DNA from: Dictyobacter formicarum
GTDB lineage: Bacteria; Chloroflexota; Ktedonobacteria; Ktedonobacterales; Ktedonobacteraceae
Assembly: GCF_016587435.1 (NCBI RefSeq)
Contig: NZ_BNJJ01000008.1
Span: forward strand, 124,001 to 188,000
Reading direction: 5' to 3'
DNA length: 64,000 nt
Position 1 is the first letter of the stretch, and each line of letters begins with the position of its first letter. The notes below the pieces were generated by a model, which saw nothing but the letters and a program-made list of their open reading frames with translations, searched no databases and was not told where the DNA came from. Shown piece by piece: positions 37,087 through 46,648 of this stretch. A program made the translations under genes and the position numbers.

Positions 37087-38226
37087 ATGATGAAGGATCG
37101 CATGGAGCGGGGGCCGAATGTTCCACAATATACCCCGGGCGAGCCATTTAATAATAATTACAGGTTTCAACCAGGGGTGATGGCTCCAGATAATACAGTG
37201 AAGCCCATGGAACCAGAGATGGAGCCGATGGCTGCCAGCACTACTGATGGTCCGCAGAAGCCAGACAAGAAGCATGCGACACCTTTCCAGGAGTCATTCC
37301 GCCGCTTCCGCCGTGATAAGAAAGCGATGATTAGCCTGGGTGTGATCGTGTTTTTAATCGTGCTGGCAATCGTGGGCCCGCCGATCTATCAGCACATTGG
37401 TGGCATCTACAATAGTACGACGAATGGCCCGATCGGACCTGATCAATATCACAATTTTGGACATGCTGAAGTTGACCGCGTGACCGAGGGGCCATCTGCT
37501 CAATACTGGTTGGGAACTGATGCCCTGGGACGCGACATCCTGGCCCGCATTATGCAGGGCGTGCTGATTTCAATTTCAGTCGCGGTACTGGTTGAGGTGG
37601 TTGACATTGTGCTGGGTATTCTAGTGGGCGTGCTGGCTGGCTATTATGGTGGCTGGATCGACTTCTTTCTGGCGCGCTTTACCGATATCATGTTTGCTTT
37701 TCCGGGATTGCTCTTCTTGATTCTGATTTCTGGTATTATGGGTCCATGGGCTGATAAAAATCTCAACCATATACCTGTCATTGGGGCTAACGGGAATGCT
37801 CGCCTGCTCCTGGTTTCACTGGCCCTGGCCTTTACTATCTGGCCTCTGATGGCTCGCTATGTGCGTGGTCAGACCTTGCAGTTGAAGCAGCAACAATATG
37901 TTGAGGCCGCCAAAACTCTGGGTAGCTCGAATCTCCAGATTATCCTGCGTCACATCGTTCCTAACCTGTTTAGTATTGTTGTGATCGCCTCGACCCTGAA
38001 CATTTCAAATACTATTATCGCTGAGGCCGGTATTAGCTTCCTTGGCCTGGGTGTACAACCTCCCGGTTCAAGTATTGGTCTGATGGTCTCTGAAGGCTCA
38101 CAATACATTCGCACCAATCCCTGGGTCGCGATTGTCCCTTGTACTATCCTGGCGATCATCGTGCTGGCCTTCTCATTCCTTGGTGATGGTGTACGCGATG
38201 CTTTTGATCCACGCGCCAAAGACTAG
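37087..38226 (+). CDS. ABC importer permease, DppC/OppC type
   Basis: A 379-residue permease. A long hydrophilic N-terminal extension (~70 residues, Pro/Met-rich) precedes the first helix (MISLGVIVFLIVLAIVGPPI). The segment YWLGTDALGRDILARIMQG is the hallmark of DppC-type permeases, and the EAA loop is YVEAAKTLGSSNLQIILRHI. It starts 12 bases after the upstream permease, with GGAGG 8 bases before the ATG. A terminator follows the stop. Confidence 0.92.
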   Translation: MMKDRMERGPNVPQYTPGEPFNNNYRFQPGVMAPDNTVKPMEPEMEPMAASTTDGPQKPDKKHATPFQESFRRFRRDKKAMISLGVIVFLIVLAIVGPPIYQHIGGIYNSTTNGPIGPDQYHNFGHAEVDRVTEGPSAQYWLGTDALGRDILARIMQGVLISISVAVLVEVVDIVLGILVGVLAGYYGGWIDFFLARFTDIMFAFPGLLFLILISGIMGPWADKNLNHIPVIGANGNARLLLVSLALAFTIWPLMARYVRGQTLQLKQQQYVEAAKTLGSSNLQIILRHIVPNLFSIVVIASTLNISNTIIAEAGISFLGLGVQPPGSSIGLMVSEGSQYIRTNPWVAIVPCTILAIIVLAFSFLGDGVRDAFDPRAKD

Positions 38227-38244
38227 CAGATATTACTAATACGC

Positions 38245-38280
38245 AAAAAGGGATTTGCTTTATGGGCAAATCCCTTTTTG
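38245..38280 (+). terminator. Terminator of the importer operon
   Basis: AAAAAGGGATTTGC (38245-38258) pairs with GCAAATCCCTTTTT (38266-38279), giving a 14-bp stem with an internal T-run. It begins 19 bases after the stop. Confidence 0.8.
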
Positions 38281-38293
38281 GTGTCTGGGTCTA

Positions 38294-38388
38294 CCCTTTG
38301 CGGACGGGCACATGAGTGCCCACACAGTATTTAGTATGTGGTGCAGAAAAATGTGCTCGACACGTTCTGCACCACATACCAAATACTG
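38294..38388 (-). repeat. Composite repeat: GC-rich block plus 24-bp hairpin
   Basis: The block at 38294-38321 is a diverged copy in reverse orientation (CCCTTTGCGGACGGGC on the plus strand). It is followed at once by an inverted repeat: 38325-38348 pairs with 38365-38388 with a single mismatch; the arm contains GTATGTGGTGCAGAA. The loop can pair further (TGTGC/CACG). The rest of 38389-38598 holds nothing else recognisable. Confidence 0.75.
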
Positions 38389-38598
38389 CTCTCTTCCTTT
38401 GAGGGCTGAGATGTGATAGAGTAGGAATGTATGGTCGGGACTATGATTGGATGATGGTTGCCGCTAAGTGTGTATATTTACCAATAGAGGGTGGAGCTGG
38501 TTGTTCGTGAGGGACGCACCTCTTTTTTTCTAGCACCCCAGGAAACTACAAAGCGGATGATGCTGTATTAATATCTATTTTAAATCGCAAAAGTATTT

Positions 38599-40332
38599 AT
38601 GTGTATATGGGCGGTGAATGTCTTGAAAACGTCGATGGATGCAATTCAGTTTGGTAAGTGGATGAGTGAGAGGCGGCGCAAGCGTGGCTGGTCAAGCCAG
38701 CGGGCACTGGTAGAAACAATACGGCAGGATCACTTCTTAAAAGATGTGCGTATTTCTGAAGATTTTCTGGCTCGCCTGGAAGCTGGTCGCCTGGCATATC
38801 CATTTAGAGGATACGTGCGCTGGCAGGTGCTGGCATTGGCGTGGCTATTGTGCTCAACTCCACGCGAGGTGCAAGCTTATCTGCAGGCGGCTTCCCTGAA
38901 AGATTTGAGTGCGGAGGAACATGAATGGGTACAGCAGTTGTATGCTCATGTTTCCAGGCAAGCTGTGGCTGCCATTGAACTGTTGCCCGTTCGTCCCCAG
39001 CGACTGGTAGGTCAAGAGACGCTGGTGCAGGAGGTATTAAACCAGCTGTGCACATTGGAGCATGGCGTTTGCGCTCTGACAGGTATGCCTGGTGTGGGAA
39101 AGAGCGCGCTGGCCTCAGAAGTTTTGCATCGCCTGGTCGCGGATGGTTATTCACGCATCTTTCATCATGGTATTATTACTATCTCCTGTAAAGGTCGGCG
39201 TGGCACCCAGGGTTTGTTATCTTTGTTGCATGAGGTTATTAGCATCCTGTTGCCCGCTCAGGAACAGCGGCCCCTGGAGCAATCAGATTCCTCCCTGGCC
39301 TTCTGGCTGGATCGCATGGAGACACATCTGGCGAGTGTGATTGACCGGGTGCGTGTGCTATTGATGGATAAGAGCATCCTTTTTCTGCTGGATGATCTGG
39401 ATGCACAATTTCCTTTGCGAACCGCACTGGATGCTTTGCTAGGGAGCACCCGGCGCAATACTGTTCACTCAACTGGACAGCGCAGAAGCGTCACGCGTCA
39501 TGTCGTGCTCACCACCAGTCGCCATATTCCATCGCCGGCACTGGTGAACTATCATCATCATGTACAGCCATTATTACATACTGACGCTTGCGCGCTATTT
39601 CATACCCTGACTGCATCAATGACTGCTGCTACGCCATTGAAGTTAGATGAGGAGCAAGAGCAGGCAGTTGGACAGATCTGCCAGACGGTGGGCTATCTGC
39701 CTCTGACCATAGAGCTTGTCGCTAACGCTGTGGCAGTTAGAGGCATTCCTCTCGATCTGCTGGCAACCAACGCCGCTTTTGATCCCTTCCATCCATTGCT
39801 AGATAATAGTGGAGAGCTTGGAGCGCTTTTTGAACAGGCCTTTAGTAACATTGGCCATGAGCAGCACAAACACTTTGCGTTGCTCTCGTTACTGGGACCA
39901 CAGGCCTTTAGCCTGGAAGCCGCGGCAGCATTATTTCAGCATGAAAAATGGGGGGAAGAAAGCACGTCATTTGAGCCCATTTCACGCAGTGTATCGGCTC
40001 GGACGGGACGAAGTACGACGACGGAACTGGAGCGTCCCTCTGAGCCTGGCAGCCATAGAAATAGTACCCCAGAACTGACGCGGCTAGATAATCCTTATGT
40101 GCCTTTTCAGACATTGACCTCAACTGCTTTAGAGCTTGGCTACCTCGTCAATGATTCACTGCTGGAGCGCGTGACTACTGAAGCCGCTGAGTCGCACAAT
40201 AATCAGCAACAGTATATGTTGCATCCATTGCTCTATGCCTATGCGCGCAATTGCGTCCAGCGCCTACCTGCCAGATATCTCGATTCCATCTGGAGTAACT
40301 TTCAAGCCTACATGGCCTGTCTGTACAGATAG
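38599..40332 (+). CDS. STAND/NB-ARC-type NTPase with N-terminal HTH-like domain, C-terminus apparently short
   Basis: A 577-residue protein. Residues ~13-100 resemble an XRE-like helical domain (FGKWMSERRRKRGWSSQRAL). The NTPase domain follows with Walker A GMPGVGKSAL near residue 161, Walker B ILFLLDDLDA, a sensor segment VVLTTSRHI and the helical GYLPLTIELVANAV, which is diagnostic of NB-ARC/AP-ATPase folds. STAND proteins usually continue into TPR or WD repeats that sense a trigger; here the protein stops soon after the winged-helix region. An inverted-repeat element lies 31 bases beyond. The role could be regulatory or defensive. The start is uncertain: ATG 38599, GTG 38614 and ATG 38635 all lack a strong ribosome-binding site. 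Confidence 0.8.
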   Translation: MCIWAVNVLKTSMDAIQFGKWMSERRRKRGWSSQRALVETIRQDHFLKDVRISEDFLARLEAGRLAYPFRGYVRWQVLALAWLLCSTPREVQAYLQAASLKDLSAEEHEWVQQLYAHVSRQAVAAIELLPVRPQRLVGQETLVQEVLNQLCTLEHGVCALTGMPGVGKSALASEVLHRLVADGYSRIFHHGIITISCKGRRGTQGLLSLLHEVISILLPAQEQRPLEQSDSSLAFWLDRMETHLASVIDRVRVLLMDKSILFLLDDLDAQFPLRTALDALLGSTRRNTVHSTGQRRSVTRHVVLTTSRHIPSPALVNYHHHVQPLLHTDACALFHTLTASMTAATPLKLDEEQEQAVGQICQTVGYLPLTIELVANAVAVRGIPLDLLATNAAFDPFHPLLDNSGELGALFEQAFSNIGHEQHKHFALLSLLGPQAFSLEAAAALFQHEKWGEESTSFEPISRSVSARTGRSTTTELERPSEPGSHRNSTPELTRLDNPYVPFQTLTSTALELGYLVNDSLLERVTTEAAESHNNQQQYMLHPLLYAYARNCVQRLPARYLDSIWSNFQAYMACLYR

Positions 40333-40363
40333 GATAGCTGACGTCGCAGAAACAATAATATCT

Positions 40364-40499
40364 CGTAGGTGCGCCTCTTGCGGGTGCTTCTACCCTTCAC
40401 ACTCGAAAAATAGATAATCACAACAATACGTCCGTAATCGCTTTTCTAGTACGTTTTCGAGTGAGAAGCAAGCAAGAGCCCGCAAAGGGCGCACCTACG
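40364..40499. repeat. MITE-like inverted repeat element
   Basis: A 136-base element with 21-base terminal arms: CGTAGGTGCGCC plus TCTTGCGGG at 40364-40384 pairs with CCCGCAA and GGCGCACCTACG at 40479-40499. A second inner pair is CACTCGAAAA (40400-40409) with TTTTCGAGTG (40454-40463). It fills the space between two convergent genes. It carries no gene, so it may be a miniature transposable element or a large termination structure. Confidence 0.65.
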
Positions 40500-40511
40500 G
40501 TCAACGATTAT

Positions 40512-41834
40512 TTAGATTGGTTGCTCCTGTGCCGAAATCTCGGGCTCATCTTTTGTATACATAAAGTCGATGCCACGCGCCTCCTGGCCGATAGCCGTCA
40601 TGATAATTACCGCCAGGAACGCCGCCAAAGAGAAAATTCCCAGCGCGGCCGTATAATTCGGGATTTTCTGTTGCCCCAGATTGACGGCCAGAAGGGCCTG
40701 GGCAAAGATGATCTGGGCCGCGAACAGATTCCCTAGCTGATAAGCAAAACCTGGGAAGGTGCCACGCACATCAGTGGGCGAAAGCTCGTTGAGATGGACC
40801 GGCACCACGCCCCACGCTCCCTGCACCATAAACTGCAACAGGAAGGCGCCGATCGGCAAGGTGTAGAGCAGACTGACATTGGGAATTTTTAGCCAGCCAG
40901 ACCACAACGGTATCATGATGATGCCCAGGCAACAGGCAATAATGATGGCCCGGCGCCGTCCCCAGCGCTGCGAATAATAGCCAAACAACGTTCCACCAAT
41001 GATCGCTCCCACATTAGCAATCGCTGTGATGATGGTAGTCCCGGTGACACCAATTTTAAGTTGAGCTTGTAAGAACGTTGGATAATTATCTTGAGTTCCA
41101 TGTGATAGGCAGTTGAACGCGGTCATTAAAATGATCACATAGATAAACAGGAATGGACGACTGGTAATCGCTTGCCAGATGCTTTGCCAGGGACTGATAC
41201 CTGCTCTGCGGTGGCGTTGTTGTTGTCGTTCCCAGACTGGAGATTCGGGCACATTCAATCGAATGTAGACGACCAGTAAGGCTGGTAACACACCGATCAC
41301 AAACAGTGTACGCCAGTTTGCCAGGGCGGCTGGGAAGAAGCTGAAAACCAGACCATAAACCAGCGCGGCAAGCAGATAACCACACGCATAGCCCTGTTGG
41401 AGAATACCCGAGAAAAGGCCTCGTGACTCTGCTGGAAGCGATTCCATGGCCAGTGATGCACCCAGTCCCCATTCACCACCCATGCCGATACCAAACAGGA
41501 TACGCAGAAAAAGAAATACTGCGTAATTTGGTGAGAAGGCTGTGCATAGTTCGATAATAGAATAAAATAGAATATCGATCATCAAGGGGATACGCCGGCC
41601 GTAACGTTCGGCCAGTAAGCCGAAGATAAAGGCACCCACCGGGCGCATCATCAAGGTCAGCGAAAGAGCGAATGCGATCGCGGGTAATCCAACATGAAAA
41701 TCATCTTTTAGTTTAACCTGTACGAAGGTAAGGAGAAAGAAGTCGAATGCATCCAGTGTCCAGCCCAGAAAGCTGGCGGTAAAGGTGTTGCGCTGTTCTC
41801 GTGAGAGCGAAGTAAACAATCTCCACGCCTGCAT
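40512..41834 (-). CDS. Major facilitator superfamily transporter (sugar-acid/organic-acid symporter type)
   Basis: A 440-residue membrane protein with 12 predicted helices. Motif A between helices 2 and 3 reads FGLLAERYGRRIPLMIDILF; the segment GIGMGGEWGLGASLAMESLP is typical of the NanT/aromatic-acid symporter branch. A second RWGRRRA motif is in the middle loop. It likely imports an organic acid or sialic-acid-like substrate with protons. ATG 41834 is chosen because AAAGGA lies 9 bases upstream; ATG 41855 covers that site. It is a lone gene between repeat elements. Confidence 0.85.
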   Translation of the reverse strand: MQAWRLFTSLSREQRNTFTASFLGWTLDAFDFFLLTFVQVKLKDDFHVGLPAIAFALSLTLMMRPVGAFIFGLLAERYGRRIPLMIDILFYSIIELCTAFSPNYAVFLFLRILFGIGMGGEWGLGASLAMESLPAESRGLFSGILQQGYACGYLLAALVYGLVFSFFPAALANWRTLFVIGVLPALLVVYIRLNVPESPVWERQQQRHRRAGISPWQSIWQAITSRPFLFIYVIILMTAFNCLSHGTQDNYPTFLQAQLKIGVTGTTIITAIANVGAIIGGTLFGYYSQRWGRRRAIIIACCLGIIMIPLWSGWLKIPNVSLLYTLPIGAFLLQFMVQGAWGVVPVHLNELSPTDVRGTFPGFAYQLGNLFAAQIIFAQALLAVNLGQQKIPNYTAALGIFSLAAFLAVIIMTAIGQEARGIDFMYTKDEPEISAQEQPI

Positions 41835-42227
41835 TAACCAGAGTCCTTTCATCATTGAAATATAGAGTGCTCGTTACTACACTGCTCTGTATATCATAAC
41901 ACAAAAAACGTTTTCTACTTTTCTTTATTGCTGTATAGAGTCATTGGATGGCTGCGCGCACTATGTATTGTGTGTGTGAAGTCTATCATCATGAGAAGCC
42001 AGGCGCCCCTGTACGGGTGGGCGCGCATACGCCCGTCCGCATTCGATCAGAGCTCTAGCTATAGTATATTGTTGAAATATTAATTAATAATAGGTATGTA
42101 CGTTCTAATGTGCTAGAATGAGAATGGACGATTTTTTATCAAGAATGGTGATTTGTTCGGGTTGGGCCTGCTATATTCACGAATAAGACTTTCTTTTCAG
42201 CGATCTCTTGGCAGAGGAGGAACTGAT
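41835..42227. other. Divergent intergenic region with a solo GC-rich repeat block
   Basis: About 390 bases. A copy of the GC-rich block in plus orientation is at 42019-42045 (GGGCGCGCATACGCCC then GTCCGCATTCG), without a clean hairpin partner. The AT-rich part from 42060 should hold the promoter of the sensor kinase. The frame of that kinase is open from 42153, but GGAGG at 42216-42220 marks the start at 42228. Confidence 0.6.
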
Positions 42228-44846
42228 TTGCAACGTAAATTGGACTCCACCATTCCATCTCATTTTCAACTACAAGATTTAAATAAGCTACAGGTCCTGC
42301 TGGAGGCGATTCCTGATGGTGTAGTCAAAGTTGACACGGCTGGCCGCCTGCAAAGCGCTAATGCGGTTGCTCAGCATTTGCTTGCTCGCATTATCTCAAC
42401 ATCGCCAGAGGATATCCTGAGGCCGGAGCGGGCGACTGCCCTGCGCGCCCGCGATGTCCAGGGGCAATTGTTGACAGCCGAGACGTTTCCAATTGCACAT
42501 ATGTTAGGTGGCGAAACGTTATCTGGTCAGAATGCTCCTATCATTCATTTCCCAACGCGTGATGGACAGGAGTTGTATTTGCAGATGAGTGGAGCTCCTT
42601 TGCAGAAGGAACGTACTGAGATAGTGGGTGCCGTGGTGATCCTGCGCGATATGACCGAACATGTGCGACGCCGTCGCTATTTGGAAGAAATGTTGTTGCA
42701 AGGAGCGATCGAGCAACGGCGCTTACGCAGGCGTGAGGAGCATGCGCACCGCATTTCTGCCCTGGTTGTGGATTCTGCCTATTCGTACCAGATCCGGGTG
42801 GATAGCGAAATTAGACGCATATGGCTAACGGATACGTTTAAGTCTATTACTGGCTATACACCCGAAGAAATCGATGCATTAGGCTGGCTGAATCCGTCAC
42901 TCTATCATGTGGATGATGCGCCGGCGGTGCAGGCGCGCAGGCAAGCATTATTAGCAGGCGTTTCGGATGTGCAGGAGTGGCGCCTGATCACCAAAAGCGG
43001 CGAGGTACGCTGGTTGCGCGACTCCTGTCATCCGATCAAAGACCTGACCAGCGGCGCGTTTCACTTCTATGGGGCCGTCCATGATATTACCAGCCACAAG
43101 AAGGCGGAAGAACAGATTCATCATTTGAGCCGGCAACTGTCAACTACCTTTGCGGCTATAACTGACGGCGTCGTAATTTATGATCGCGAGGGACGCATGT
43201 TGCAGCAGAATCAGGCGGCTCGCGAGCTGTTAGGCTTTGACCAGGGTGATAACTATAGTCTGCTACCGATGCCAGAACGCTTTCCGATGGTACATATGCA
43301 CCTGGACCGGCAGCCGCTGAGGCTAGAACAGACGCCATTGTATCGGATTTTGCATGGCGAGATCCTGAAAGGTCCACAGGCTGAAGATAGTTTTATTACG
43401 GCCCTGGATGGTCAGCAGCGTTGTCTTAACATTAGTGGTGCCCCGATTCGCAATCTCGCCGATGAAATTATTGGTGGCGTGCTAATATTTCGCGACGTGA
43501 CGGTCAGGCGGCGGCAAGAGTTGCGTACCCAGCATGCATTGGATACACTATTGGCAATGGCCGAGGCCCTGGCACGCTCGATGGAGCAGCTAAACTTCCC
43601 TGATAATATAGCAGATCAGAAAGCTTATATCTCACGACAAGAGGTTGTCCAGCACTTACTCTCGCTTGGTTGTGATCTGCTGGGTGCCCAGGTAGCTTGC
43701 ATTGTAACAATGGACCAGGGCACTTATCGTTTTGTGCCGGTGGCGGTCACAGGACTTGCGAGCGACCTGGAAGAGCGCTTTTGGAGAGAGACGCCTCATG
43801 CGTATTTGCATGATTACTTTCCAGCTGATTTTCGTGAGCAACTTTTAGAGGGTGAACCCGTTTTGCTAGATGTAGCCCGGCTACCAAAGGCGGATATGCC
43901 CACCTATGGTATGTCTCAGATGTTGGTTGCACCTTTGCATGTCGGCGAACAGTGCCTGGGCCTGCTGATAATGGATACGCTCTCAGTCACGCAGGAATAT
44001 CCATTAGCTGAAGCCCTGGCCTTGCTAAAAGTAGTGGGCAAATTAACCGCTCTGGTCATCGAGCGTGAGCGCCTGATACATGAACGTATCATTGCGCAAA
44101 TTCGTACTGTTGCTGAGTGCGAAGCGAATCGCCAGAAAGACGACTTTTTACGCCTGGCAAGTCACGAGTTACGCACGCCTTTAGCAACCATTAGATCTGG
44201 GCTGCAACTCACGCGTCGCAAAATAGGACATTTGCAGGCGGAAATACCTGGCGTTGACCTGCTACAGCAGATCGATGAGGTACTCGATCGCGGAGAGCGC
44301 CAGGTTGCGGTTGAAAGTCGGTTAATTAGTGATTTACTAGATGTTTCTCGTATACAAGAGGATCGCCTTGAGTTACAATCTAAGTTGTGTAATCTACTGG
44401 ATGTAGTACGCAATGTTGTTGCCGATCTCCGTACAAGCAACCCGTTGCGCACCATTCAGATTATTGAGCCCGCTAATGAAGATATGATCCCTGTTGCCGC
44501 TGATGTTGAACGTATTGGACAGGTACTCACAAATTATTTAAACAATGCCATCAAATATTCGCCAGTGGATAAAGCGATCAAAGTATGTTTTGAGCTAGAT
44601 GAAAGGGTTATACGGGTCTCTATTTGTGATGAAGGGCCGGGCCTGGCTCAGGAGGTTCAGCCAAAGGTCTGGGCGCGCTTTTATCAGGTGCCTGATCGCA
44701 TTGTGTATAGTGGATCATCTGGATTGGGACTGGGACTCTATATTTGTCAAAAGATTATACGCCAGCATAATGGACAGGTTGGCGTTACTAGCTGCCCGGG
44801 GCAGGGGGCTACTTTCTGGTTTACCTTACCCCTGGCCCTGAGTTAA
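42228..44846 (+). CDS. PAS/GAF sensor histidine kinase
   Basis: An 872-residue soluble hybrid sensor. In order: PAS 1 from residue ~20 (LEAIPDGVVKVDTAGRLQSA), PAS 2 (TDTFKSITGYTPEEIDALGW) with a PAC tail (FYGAVHDITSHKKAEEQIHH), PAS 3 (FAAITDGVVIYDREGRMLQQ), a GAF domain (VQHLLSLGCDLLGAQVACIV), the dimerisation/H-box LASHELRTPLATIRSG with the phosphorylated His, and an ATPase domain with LTNYLNNAIKYSP, CDEGPG and SGLGLGLYIC. There is no membrane helix. TTG 42228 is preceded by GGAGG at 7 bases, which sets the start. No response regulator is adjacent; the partner must be elsewhere. A second kinase follows on the same strand. Confidence 0.9.
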   Translation: MQRKLDSTIPSHFQLQDLNKLQVLLEAIPDGVVKVDTAGRLQSANAVAQHLLARIISTSPEDILRPERATALRARDVQGQLLTAETFPIAHMLGGETLSGQNAPIIHFPTRDGQELYLQMSGAPLQKERTEIVGAVVILRDMTEHVRRRRYLEEMLLQGAIEQRRLRRREEHAHRISALVVDSAYSYQIRVDSEIRRIWLTDTFKSITGYTPEEIDALGWLNPSLYHVDDAPAVQARRQALLAGVSDVQEWRLITKSGEVRWLRDSCHPIKDLTSGAFHFYGAVHDITSHKKAEEQIHHLSRQLSTTFAAITDGVVIYDREGRMLQQNQAARELLGFDQGDNYSLLPMPERFPMVHMHLDRQPLRLEQTPLYRILHGEILKGPQAEDSFITALDGQQRCLNISGAPIRNLADEIIGGVLIFRDVTVRRRQELRTQHALDTLLAMAEALARSMEQLNFPDNIADQKAYISRQEVVQHLLSLGCDLLGAQVACIVTMDQGTYRFVPVAVTGLASDLEERFWRETPHAYLHDYFPADFREQLLEGEPVLLDVARLPKADMPTYGMSQMLVAPLHVGEQCLGLLIMDTLSVTQEYPLAEALALLKVVGKLTALVIERERLIHERIIAQIRTVAECEANRQKDDFLRLASHELRTPLATIRSGLQLTRRKIGHLQAEIPGVDLLQQIDEVLDRGERQVAVESRLISDLLDVSRIQEDRLELQSKLCNLLDVVRNVVADLRTSNPLRTIQIIEPANEDMIPVAADVERIGQVLTNYLNNAIKYSPVDKAIKVCFELDERVIRVSICDEGPGLAQEVQPKVWARFYQVPDRIVYSGSSGLGLGLYICQKIIRQHNGQVGVTSCPGQGATFWFTLPLALS

Positions 44847-44951
44847 AGTATGAGCGACGGAGATTTTCCCGATCACAGAAACGTTAGTAACCAGAGTAGT
44901 AGAGCCGTTGTTGTAATGCCATCGGGAGGGAGATCGCACTCATAACGACTC

Positions 44952-46118
44952 GTGTCAGCTTTTCTGTGTGAATGGGAGCCAGGAGTTTTGCAATATTTGT
45001 TTACGGTGCCTTTTTTTTTACGCCATTCTCCATTGCGTGTGCGTATGACTATCTTTCTAAGTTGTTGTGTGGTCGTCTTTATTGTAATTGCGTACGCATT
45101 ATTTGAGACCTCCAATAATAGAATCGTCACTCTCTGTGCTATACCAGTGATGGTTGCCTGCTGTCTGTTCCGGTTACGGAACGCCAGCCTTTGCACGTTA
45201 ATTATCCTGCTGGTCTCTGCTGGCTTATTGACCCTGCATATCCATACTCTGCAATGGCCAGTTCCCCTCATTGAAGGTTTCTCGTTTGGAGCTCTGGTGA
45301 TAGGCATGGAACTTGCTTGCTTCAGTTTTCTGACGGTATCTTTGAATTTATCTGACGCGGCCAGGCAGCAATCACGGCATGCAGAACAACAATTGAACCT
45401 GGCTTATGAGCAGCAGCAACAATTAGAAGAATTGCGCGATCAGTTCCTGATGAGCGTCAGCCATGAATTGCGTACGCCACTTACGGAAGTGAGGGGCTAT
45501 ATTAATCTATTGCTGGAATATGGTAATAGGCTTGATGAAGCCACACAGAGTTCCTTTTTGCAGAGCGCATCCTATGGTTGTGACGAGCTGGAATTAATTA
45601 TTGGTAACGTGCTAAATATGTCTCGTGTAGGAAAAGATTTGAAGCCTATCTGCATGCAAGAATTGCCACTGGCCGCGACTATTGCTGAGATATGCGAGCA
45701 TGTCTATTTGCAGGATCACTCGTTAGAGCTGAATATTGACGCTGATTTGACCGTGCTGGCCGATCGACAACAATTGCGGCAGGTATTGCGTAACCTGATC
45801 TCGAACGCCTGCAAATATTCTCCTGCACATACTTCTGTAGTAGTCTGTGCCAGTCCCTGGGAAGATAACATGGTTCGCTTTTGTGTAAAGGATTATGGCG
45901 CAGGCATTGGTGCCGCTGATGTGCCCCACCTTTTCCAGAAGTTTTCACGCCTGAAGCGCGATATTGCCAGTTCGGTGCGTGGTACTGGTCTGGGCCTGTA
46001 TATCAGCAAGCAATTTGTGGAAGGCATGGGTGGACGTATCTGGGTTGAGAGTGAGGGTGTGCCAGGCAAGGGAAGTAGTTTCTATTTTACGTTGCGTCAG
46101 CCCTCTACGACCAGGTAG
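44952..46118 (+). CDS. Membrane sensor histidine kinase
   Basis: A 388-residue kinase. Four hydrophobic helices are predicted in residues ~30-145 (MTIFLSCCVVVFIVIAYALF and others) with no extracellular domain, suggesting it senses within the membrane. A coiled coil (AEQQLNLAYEQQQQLEEL) leads to the H-box VSHELRTPLTEVRGY, then LRNLISNACKYSP, KDYGAGIG and RGTGLGLYIS. It follows the PAS/GAF kinase after 105 bases and precedes the SRPBCC gene by 27. The start is uncertain: GTG 44952 has no site, while AGGAG at 44990-44994 could serve a TTG at about 44997 or 45000. Confidence 0.87.
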   Translation: MSAFLCEWEPGVLQYLFTVPFFLRHSPLRVRMTIFLSCCVVVFIVIAYALFETSNNRIVTLCAIPVMVACCLFRLRNASLCTLIILLVSAGLLTLHIHTLQWPVPLIEGFSFGALVIGMELACFSFLTVSLNLSDAARQQSRHAEQQLNLAYEQQQQLEELRDQFLMSVSHELRTPLTEVRGYINLLLEYGNRLDEATQSSFLQSASYGCDELELIIGNVLNMSRVGKDLKPICMQELPLAATIAEICEHVYLQDHSLELNIDADLTVLADRQQLRQVLRNLISNACKYSPAHTSVVVCASPWEDNMVRFCVKDYGAGIGAADVPHLFQKFSRLKRDIASSVRGTGLGLYISKQFVEGMGGRIWVESEGVPGKGSSFYFTLRQPSTTR

Positions 46119-46145
46119 GTAGATGGAGTACTAGAAAGAATAATT

Positions 46146-46613
46146 ATGTCACAAAATCATTATGAGACCGTAGCGTTGATTCCTGCCTTGCCGACGGTCG
46201 TTTATGCGGTTCTGGCAGACTATCGCCGCGGACATATGAGGATTATGCCGAAGCAGTATATACGCCAGTTAGAGGTTGAGTCGGGGGGCCAGGGAGATGG
46301 AACGGTTATTCGCTACCGGGTGCGCGCTTATGGCATTGAGCGTGCCGCGCGTGCCATCGTCAGCGAGCCAGAGCCGGGTCGGGTGCTGGTTGAACGGGAA
46401 ACTACTTCGTCTCTTGTGACTACTTTTGCGGTAACCCCGGCTATGAATGGTGAACAGGCACATGTTCAGATCGCCGCCCACTGGGAGCCTGCCCGTACGT
46501 TGTGGGGAAGGTTCCAGCAGGCTTTCTATCCCACCATCTTAAAAAATGTCTTTACGCAAGAGCTCAACGCCCTGGCCAGATATGTTGGTAACATGAGGCG
46601 TTCTGATGCCTGA
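46146..46613 (+). CDS. SRPBCC (START/polyketide cyclase-like) family protein
   Basis: A 155-residue protein with the helix-grip pattern of SRPBCC proteins: an N-terminal strand and helix (ALIPALPTVVYAVLADYRRG), central strands (GTVIRYRVRAYGIERAARAI, VLVERETTSSLVTTFAVTP) and a long C-terminal helix. Such proteins bind hydrophobic ligands in a deep pocket. Its place 27 bases after the kinase suggests cotranscription, but a functional tie is unproved. Confidence 0.78.
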   Translation: MSQNHYETVALIPALPTVVYAVLADYRRGHMRIMPKQYIRQLEVESGGQGDGTVIRYRVRAYGIERAARAIVSEPEPGRVLVERETTSSLVTTFAVTPAMNGEQAHVQIAAHWEPARTLWGRFQQAFYPTILKNVFTQELNALARYVGNMRRSDA

Positions 46614-46648
46614 CGCTGATTTTCCCTCCGTGTGTGCACCAGGGTGGC

